Assembly: GCA_027488835.1 (NCBI GenBank)
Contig: JAIYAW010000001.1
Location: 1-64,000 of the forward strand
Length of the DNA stretch: 64,000 nt
DNA from: Bacteroidota bacterium
GTDB lineage: Bacteria > Bacteroidota > Bacteroidia > NS11-12g > UBA955
Direction: 5' to 3'
Every line of letters starts with the position of its first letter. Positions within the stretch are counted from its first letter, which is position 1. A model generated the notes under the pieces. That model saw only the letters and a list, made by a program, of their open reading frames with translations. It was not told the origin of the DNA and made no database searches. A program made the translations under genes and the position numbers. Positions 58,218 through 64,000 of the stretch are shown piece by piece.

Positions 58218-59528
58218 ATGAATCGTTATCTTCTGATTGCGACAGTTATACTTCTTTTTTCATGTACCAAAAAAGAAGGTAATATTGTTCTTGAGGGACA
58301 AGAAAGTCAAAATCCATTTAATCTCATATCGTGTGATACACTATCATTTACAGCAAGGACCGTAGATGAGGATTCATTGCCCGGGAATGGATTGAGATAT
58401 TCCCTGTTAGGAAATATCAACGATGAAATTTTAGGCAAAAGTACGGCAAGTTTATACGCCAATATTACATTAATTGAACCCAATACCAATTTTCCGAACA
58501 CAGTAACTGCAGATTCAGCTGTTTTATTTATACCATCAGTTGATGGCTTGAATTTTTATGGAAATCTTACAACACCTCAAACCCTAGTAATTGACAAATT
58601 AAACGATACCATTTTAAGTTCAAGCACTTACTACCAAACGGATAAGTTTACAATTGACAAAAACTATACAACCAGCTACAATGGTAAATTAATTAATTAC
58701 TACACAGATAGCATGAAGTACAGAAAAACAAAACTTGCTCCTTACAATGGTTTGAGAATTAAATTAAGTAAGCAAATGGCCGATTTTTTAATGTCGATGC
58801 CCAAAGAAGCTTACCAAACAAATATACTTTTATCAAAACACTTTAAAGGCATAGCCATTTCTGCAGAAGATAAGAATTTTGCTCCAGGAGATGGTGGCTT
58901 TGCGGTTTATGACGTAAACAATATCATTTCTTTAAGCTACAGAGCAAAAATTTTACTTTATTATCAGGACACAAACACATTCACTTTTGGATTTGGTGGC
59001 AGTTCAAGTTCTGTAACAAATGGCAAAACTGGTCCTTACAATCAAAATATTTCTGATCAAATTTCTAAAAAAGCAAATAACTATCAATATACTTACTGTC
59101 AAGCATTAAGCGGTGTTAAAACCAAGATAGAAATGCCAAACTTATTAAATTTAGTTAAAAATGGCAACATTGCTGTAAACTATGCAGAGATTGAATTGTT
59201 TGTTACCAATTACAGTGAAGATTTCTTTGCACCACCAAGAATGAATTTATTCCAACCATCGAACGCCACAAGTATCAGAAATTACTTCATACAAGACGCC
59301 CTTTCAACAGCGTCTTATGGAGGAGTTTATGATCCAATTCGCAAATCATATAAATTTATTATTAGTCGTTACCTTCAAAATATTTTTAACAAAAAATATT
59401 TTGACAATATCAATATTAGCAATGGTTTGTATTTGGCTATCCCCTCTGATCAACCCGTTATTGGAGCACGTTGTGTTATTGACCATAGCAAAACAAAAAT
59501 CAAAATCCTTTATACCAAGCCAAATTAA
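58218..59528 (+). CDS. DUF4270-family lipoprotein
   Basis: Lipobox-like LLFSCTKKEG; architecture and position (after panC/GT5-domain gene) typical of DUF4270. Confidence 0.78.
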   Translation: MNRYLLIATVILLFSCTKKEGNIVLEGQESQNPFNLISCDTLSFTARTVDEDSLPGNGLRYSLLGNINDEILGKSTASLYANITLIEPNTNFPNTVTADSAVLFIPSVDGLNFYGNLTTPQTLVIDKLNDTILSSSTYYQTDKFTIDKNYTTSYNGKLINYYTDSMKYRKTKLAPYNGLRIKLSKQMADFLMSMPKEAYQTNILLSKHFKGIAISAEDKNFAPGDGGFAVYDVNNIISLSYRAKILLYYQDTNTFTFGFGGSSSSVTNGKTGPYNQNISDQISKKANNYQYTYCQALSGVKTKIEMPNLLNLVKNGNIAVNYAEIELFVTNYSEDFFAPPRMNLFQPSNATSIRNYFIQDALSTASYGGVYDPIRKSYKFIISRYLQNIFNKKYFDNINISNGLYLAIPSDQPVIGARCVIDHSKTKIKILYTKPN

Positions 59529-59531
59529 AAT

Positions 59532-60407
59532 TTGACATTCAAAGAAATGGCAGACAGAAAACCTTATCAGTTAGTGAGTAGAGAGTGGCAATCAAACGAT
59601 ACTACTTTCAAAGTTAAAGGTACAGAAATTGGCAAAGAATTGCTTATGATTGCCGGACCTTGTGCGGTTGAGAACAAAGAACAAATTTTTACTATTTCTG
59701 AGTTTTTGTCAAAACAAAACATAAAGTTTCTTAGAGGTGGTGCATATAAACCACGCACAAGCCCTTATTCTTTTCAGGGTTTAAAAACCGAAGGCTTGGT
59801 ATTGTTAAGGGAAGCAGCCGATAAATATAACATGGGCGTAGTTTCTGAAATAATGAGCATAGATAAAATTGACGAATTCAATGAATATGTTGATATATTT
59901 CAAGTTGGAACTAGAAATATGCAAAACTATCCATTGTTAAGGGCACTTGGCCGAGTAGAAAAGCCTATACTTTTAAAAAGAGGAATGAGCAGTACCATTG
60001 AAGAATGGCTTTTAGCAGCAGAGTATATTGTATCAAGTGGAAATGAAAAAGTAATCCTATGTGAAAGAGGGATTCGAACGTTTGAAACTGCGACAAGAAA
60101 TACGATTGACATTTCTGCAATTCCCGTAGTTAAAATGTTGAGTCATTTGCCAATTATTTTAGATCCAAGTCAAGGAACTGGCCATAGAGAAATTGTTTCG
60201 CCAATATCTGCTGCATCTATAGCGGCAGGTGCAGACGGATTAATTATAGAGGTTCATAATCAACCTGAAGAAGCTTTGAGCGATGGTGAACAAAGTTTAT
60301 TTTTAGATCAGTTTGAAAACTTACTTCCAATACTTAGTAGCCAAGCAAACCTAAGAAATAAGCGTTTCGATTATGAAACAAATACATTGAAGCCGAGCTT
60401 CAACTAG
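59532..60407 (+). CDS. aroF: 3-deoxy-7-phosphoheptulonate synthase
   Basis: MIAGPCAVENKEQIFTISEFL; LRGGAYKPRTSPYSFQGLKTEGL; GRVEKPILLKRGMSSTIEEWLLAAEYI; LPIILDPSQGTGHRE. True start probably the ATG at 59547 (MADRKPYQL). Confidence 0.93.
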   Translation: MTFKEMADRKPYQLVSREWQSNDTTFKVKGTEIGKELLMIAGPCAVENKEQIFTISEFLSKQNIKFLRGGAYKPRTSPYSFQGLKTEGLVLLREAADKYNMGVVSEIMSIDKIDEFNEYVDIFQVGTRNMQNYPLLRALGRVEKPILLKRGMSSTIEEWLLAAEYIVSSGNEKVILCERGIRTFETATRNTIDISAIPVVKMLSHLPIILDPSQGTGHREIVSPISAASIAAGADGLIIEVHNQPEEALSDGEQSLFLDQFENLLPILSSQANLRNKRFDYETNTLKPSFN

Positions 60408-60425
60408 AAGACTTAATTAAGTCAT

Positions 60426-61994
60426 TTAAATAGCCTTCTTTCTATTTATTCCGTAATAAATAGGTACTCCTATCAAAACAATGATTATTCCATTTACAGC
60501 GATTGCAAACTGGCTAATTAAAATACCAACCGCAACACATCCAGCAAGTAAAATATAAAAAATTGGCAAAAACGGGTAACCCCAAACTTTATAAGGCCTT
60601 TCGGCATTGGGTTCATCAATTCTCAATTTTATCAACCCAATCACTGTAATGATATAAAACAACAAAGAGGCAAAAGTGCAATAATTCAGTAAATCCCCAT
60701 AAGTCCCTGTCAAACAGAGTAAACTCGACCAAACTGCTTGCATCCATAATGCATTTGCTGGAACTCCTTTTTTATTTTCCTTAGATGCTGATTTAAAAAA
60801 TAATCCGTTATCAGCCATTGCCTTGTACAGTCTGCTTCCTGCTAAAATCAGTCCATTATTACATCCAAAGGTACTTATCATAATTAACGCCGACATAATA
60901 AGCAAACCCATTTTGTTTCTTTCAGATTGATCCGATGAATTGTGAGCTGTTTTGTTGGAAACACCCATTAATGCTGTTGCCGCTGCAGCTCCAACCCTGT
61001 CTTCAACAGCATGAGAAATCCCATTTTCAATAACCACATTTTGAGTGGAATTTTGAAGAATTTTAGTATGATGTGCATCTTGCCCCTTCAATGGCAATAA
61101 CGCCATAAAAGCCAAATTGGCTAAAACATATACTATTGTTACCAAGGTAGTGCCGAAAAGTAAGGCTTTGGGAATATTTTTAATCGGATTTTTAATTTCA
61201 TTTGACATGAAAGTAATTCCCTGCCAAGCATCAGAACTAAACAAACTACCTACCATTGCGGAGCTAAATGCCATTAATAATCCAAAGCCGGCCAATACTT
61301 CCCAACTTCCCAATGTAAATGAGTCACCAATATTAATTGTCGATTTAAAAGAACTAGCCACCAAACCATTGTTAAAATTAGAAGAAAAATAATTGGTTAC
61401 CCCGCTAATATTTCCCCCAAAAATCAAATACAAACCCGCTGCAATAATCGAAAATAAAGCAACAAGCTTTGCAATGGTAAAAATACGTTGAATCCACTTC
61501 CCTTCTTTAATACCCATAGTATTCACAAGAGAGAGAAAGAATATCATTGACACAGCAATTAGCTGAGCTTTATTTAATTTGAACGAAAAACTATCAGTAA
61601 TATGCCAATTTACGAGAAAAGAATTAGGCCCCCATTCAGGTTTAAATACGCCCAAATATTTTGCAAATGCCATGGCAACAGCAGCAATTACTCCAGTTTG
61701 AATCACTGAAAAAACCGACCAACCATACACAAATCCCGTTAACCTGCCATAAATTCTAGAAATAAAATTATATTGCCCACCGGCAGTAGGCATCATACTT
61801 GCCAACTCCCCGAAAGAAAGTGCGGCCAAAAGGGTGATGATTCCCGTTAATACCCATGCAAAAATAACATAATAGGCATTGCCTAACAAACGACCCATAT
61901 CGGCGGTAACAATAAAGATACCGCTCCCTATCATGCTGCCGGAAACCAACAATGTAGCATCAAACAATCCTATTTTTTTTGAATTAATTTCCAT
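60426..61994 (-). CDS. APC-superfamily amino acid permease
   Basis: GLFDATLLVSGSMIGSGIFIVTADMGRLLG...SFGELASMMPTAGGQYNFISRIYGRLTGFVYGW. Confidence 0.92.
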   Translation of the reverse strand: MEINSKKIGLFDATLLVSGSMIGSGIFIVTADMGRLLGNAYYVIFAWVLTGIITLLAALSFGELASMMPTAGGQYNFISRIYGRLTGFVYGWSVFSVIQTGVIAAVAMAFAKYLGVFKPEWGPNSFLVNWHITDSFSFKLNKAQLIAVSMIFFLSLVNTMGIKEGKWIQRIFTIAKLVALFSIIAAGLYLIFGGNISGVTNYFSSNFNNGLVASSFKSTINIGDSFTLGSWEVLAGFGLLMAFSSAMVGSLFSSDAWQGITFMSNEIKNPIKNIPKALLFGTTLVTIVYVLANLAFMALLPLKGQDAHHTKILQNSTQNVVIENGISHAVEDRVGAAAATALMGVSNKTAHNSSDQSERNKMGLLIMSALIMISTFGCNNGLILAGSRLYKAMADNGLFFKSASKENKKGVPANALWMQAVWSSLLCLTGTYGDLLNYCTFASLLFYIITVIGLIKLRIDEPNAERPYKVWGYPFLPIFYILLAGCVAVGILISQFAIAVNGIIIVLIGVPIYYGINRKKAI

Positions 61995-62017
61995 ATTCTA
62001 TAAAAGCAAACGAAACA

Positions 62018-62048
62018 AAAAACCCTTTTGTATTTTAAAAGGGTTTTT
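62018..62048 (-). terminator. Rho-independent terminator between the two APC permease genes
   Basis: AAAAACCCTTTTGTATTTTAAAAGGGTTTTT. Confidence 0.8.
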
Positions 62049-62071
62049 CGATTATACTAAATTAATTTGAA

Positions 62072-63646
62072 TTAATCTTTTTTATGAAGATGTGAATTTC
62101 TTCGGCTGTATGTAAAATAAATAATTAAACCTATTAACATCCATATCAAAGCTGCTTTTAAGGTGAATGCATCTAAAGCAATGATCATGGCTGTACAAAC
62201 CAAAACACCAAGAATAGGAACCAACGGAACCAAAGGAGTTTTGAAAGGTCTTGGAATATCAGGATTGCTTTTTCTCATGATAAGAATACCCAAACTCACC
62301 AATACAAATGCGAACAAAGTACCAAATGATGTTAAATCACCCGCTATACTTCCCGGCACGAATGCCGCAAAAGCACCCACAAATACAAACAGAATCCAAT
62401 TGGCTTTAAATGGAGTTTGAAACTTTGGATGTAATTCACCGAATGCTTTCGGAATAAGTCCATCTTGACTCATTGAATAAAACACCCTGCTCTGACCCAT
62501 AAGCATAACCAAAATAACCGAAGAAAATCCCGCCAGAATAGCCAAGGTAACACCTGTTCCTAGCCATTCATAACCAGACATATACGTTTTAATTACATAA
62601 GAAACTGACGCTTCTTTTCCTGCAGTAGCAAATTCACTATGGTGAGCTACACCAGTTAAAACGTGTCCAAACAAAATATAAAGAATGGTACAAACAGCCA
62701 ATGAACCTAGAATACCAATTGGCATATCGCGTTTTGGATTTTTAGCTTCTTGAGCGGTAGTACTTACAGCATCAAAACCAATGAAGGCAAAAAACACAAT
62801 TGCAGCACCGCCTAAAACGCCACCCCAACCCCATTTAAAGAATCCTTCATGGCCCAAGGTTCCTTCAGGAATTAAATACGGAGTATGATTTTCAGGTTTA
62901 ATAAATTTCCATCCAACAACAATAAACACCAAAACAATTGCAACTTTAATAAATACAATAACCGCATTTACTGTAGCTGATTCTTTGGTTCCTTTAATTA
63001 ACAATAAAGTTAAAGCCAATAAGATAACCAAAGCTGGTGCATTTATAATACCAGAAGTAACACTCACTGTAGAAACCATATTGGTATAGTGTTCAGATAG
63101 ATAAGTAAATTGATCTGAGCTTAAAATACCTTTTTCAATTCCTTTCCAATCACCAGGTAATGCTTGTAATTGAGTAACAACATCGGCAGAAACTTTATAG
63201 AGTTTTTCAAATGGAGAATGGCACCATTCATAGGGTATTGCTCCTCCCAATAAATTATTCAAATACTCACTCCAAGCAATTGAAACCGTTGCAGCACCAA
63301 GTGCATATTCCATGATCAACGACCAACCAATAATCCATGCAACCAATTCACCCATTGTTACAAATGAATAGGCATATGCACTTCCTGAAATTGGTATCAT
63401 AGCTGCAAATTCTGCATAACATAAACCAGCAAAGGCGCAACCTATGGCAGCTACAATAAATGAAAGGGTTACACCAGATCCAGCAGCTTCAGTAGCTGCA
63501 GCAGCAGTTCTTACAAATAAACCTGCTCCAATGATTGCTCCAATACCCAATGCAATTAAACTTCCTGCACCTAGCGTACGCTTCAGGTTACTTCCCTGAG
63601 CTTGAACAAGTAAGTCCTCGAGGGACTTTTTTCTAAATAAAGACAT
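62072..63646 (-). CDS. APC-superfamily (cationic amino acid transporter-like) permease
   Basis: LKRTLGAGSLIALGIGAIIGAGLFVRTAAAATEAAGSGVTLSFIVAAIGCAFAGLCYAEFAAMIPISGSAYAYSF. Confidence 0.94.
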   Translation of the reverse strand: MSLFRKKSLEDLLVQAQGSNLKRTLGAGSLIALGIGAIIGAGLFVRTAAAATEAAGSGVTLSFIVAAIGCAFAGLCYAEFAAMIPISGSAYAYSFVTMGELVAWIIGWSLIMEYALGAATVSIAWSEYLNNLLGGAIPYEWCHSPFEKLYKVSADVVTQLQALPGDWKGIEKGILSSDQFTYLSEHYTNMVSTVSVTSGIINAPALVILLALTLLLIKGTKESATVNAVIVFIKVAIVLVFIVVGWKFIKPENHTPYLIPEGTLGHEGFFKWGWGGVLGGAAIVFFAFIGFDAVSTTAQEAKNPKRDMPIGILGSLAVCTILYILFGHVLTGVAHHSEFATAGKEASVSYVIKTYMSGYEWLGTGVTLAILAGFSSVILVMLMGQSRVFYSMSQDGLIPKAFGELHPKFQTPFKANWILFVFVGAFAAFVPGSIAGDLTSFGTLFAFVLVSLGILIMRKSNPDIPRPFKTPLVPLVPILGVLVCTAMIIALDAFTLKAALIWMLIGLIIYFTYSRRNSHLHKKD

Positions 63647-63678
63647 ATTTTATATACGTAAAAAGCAAATATAGGATA

Positions 63679-64000
63679 TTAACCTATTACACCCAATTCT
63701 TTTCCAACCTTGGTAAATGCAGCAATAGCCTTATCAATATGCTCAGAATCATGCGCTGCGCTCAATTGAACCCTAATTCTAGCTTGGTCTTTTGGCACAA
63801 CTGGATAAAAGAATCCAATTACATAAATCCCTTCTTGTAACAATTTATCGGCCATTACTTGACTTAGCTTAGCATCATATAACATAACCGGAACAATTGC
63901 ACTATCTCCATCTTTAAAATCAAATCCGGCCTCTTTCATACCTGCTTTGAATCGATTCACATTTGTTTCAAGTTTATCTCTTAATTCCGTTGATTCACCC
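63679..64000 (-). CDS. kbl: Glycine C-acetyltransferase (2-amino-3-ketobutyrate CoA ligase), C-terminal part; 5' end off the window
   Basis: MKEAGFDFKDGDSAIVPVMLYDAKLSQVMADKLLQEGIYVIGFFYPVVPKDQARIRVQLSAAHDSEHIDKAIAAFTKVGKELGVIG; frame open to the right edge. Confidence 0.88.
   Translation of the reverse strand, partial: GESTELRDKLETNVNRFKAGMKEAGFDFKDGDSAIVPVMLYDAKLSQVMADKLLQEGIYVIGFFYPVVPKDQARIRVQLSAAHDSEHIDKAIAAFTKVGKELGVIG

Overview
This AT-rich window is a chromosomal segment from a Bacteroidetes/Bacteroidota-type bacterium. The lineage is inferred from T9SS-like C-terminal domains, a TTTG-N18-20-TAnnTTTG promoter architecture, and the panC / short GT5-domain / DUF4270 arrangement. Most of it is ordinary core metabolism: rsmE, cysS, rfbB, rfbA, nrnA-like DHH, sod, pnuC, rplY, prs, birA, rsfS, era, tyrS, panC, DAHP synthase, two APC permeases and a truncated kbl. 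There are four tRNA genes (Gln, Glu, initiator fMet, Arg). A molybdenum-cofactor locus is split between 31.3-36.8 kb and 48.0-51.8 kb, and a MBOAT/SGNH O-acylation locus lies at 43.9-47.9 kb. The observations most worth a second look are: (1) a strongly over-represented motif TTGAGGGACA/TGTCCCTCAA, spread through unrelated genes in several reading frames and both orientations; (2) an integron-cassette-like unit around a DinB-family gene at 18.33-19.14 kb, with an attC-like imperfect hairpin and a 9-nt GCCACCAAC/GTTGGTGGC end match; (3) a 33-bp tandem repeat at the left edge, which the ORF track reads on the wrong strand and which on the minus strand encodes an RGG-rich tail; (4) a 1367-aa WG-repeat protein; (5) a HipA-like kinase/DUF3037 pair with an antisense 3' overlap. 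All family names come from reading the translated proteins; no database search was run.
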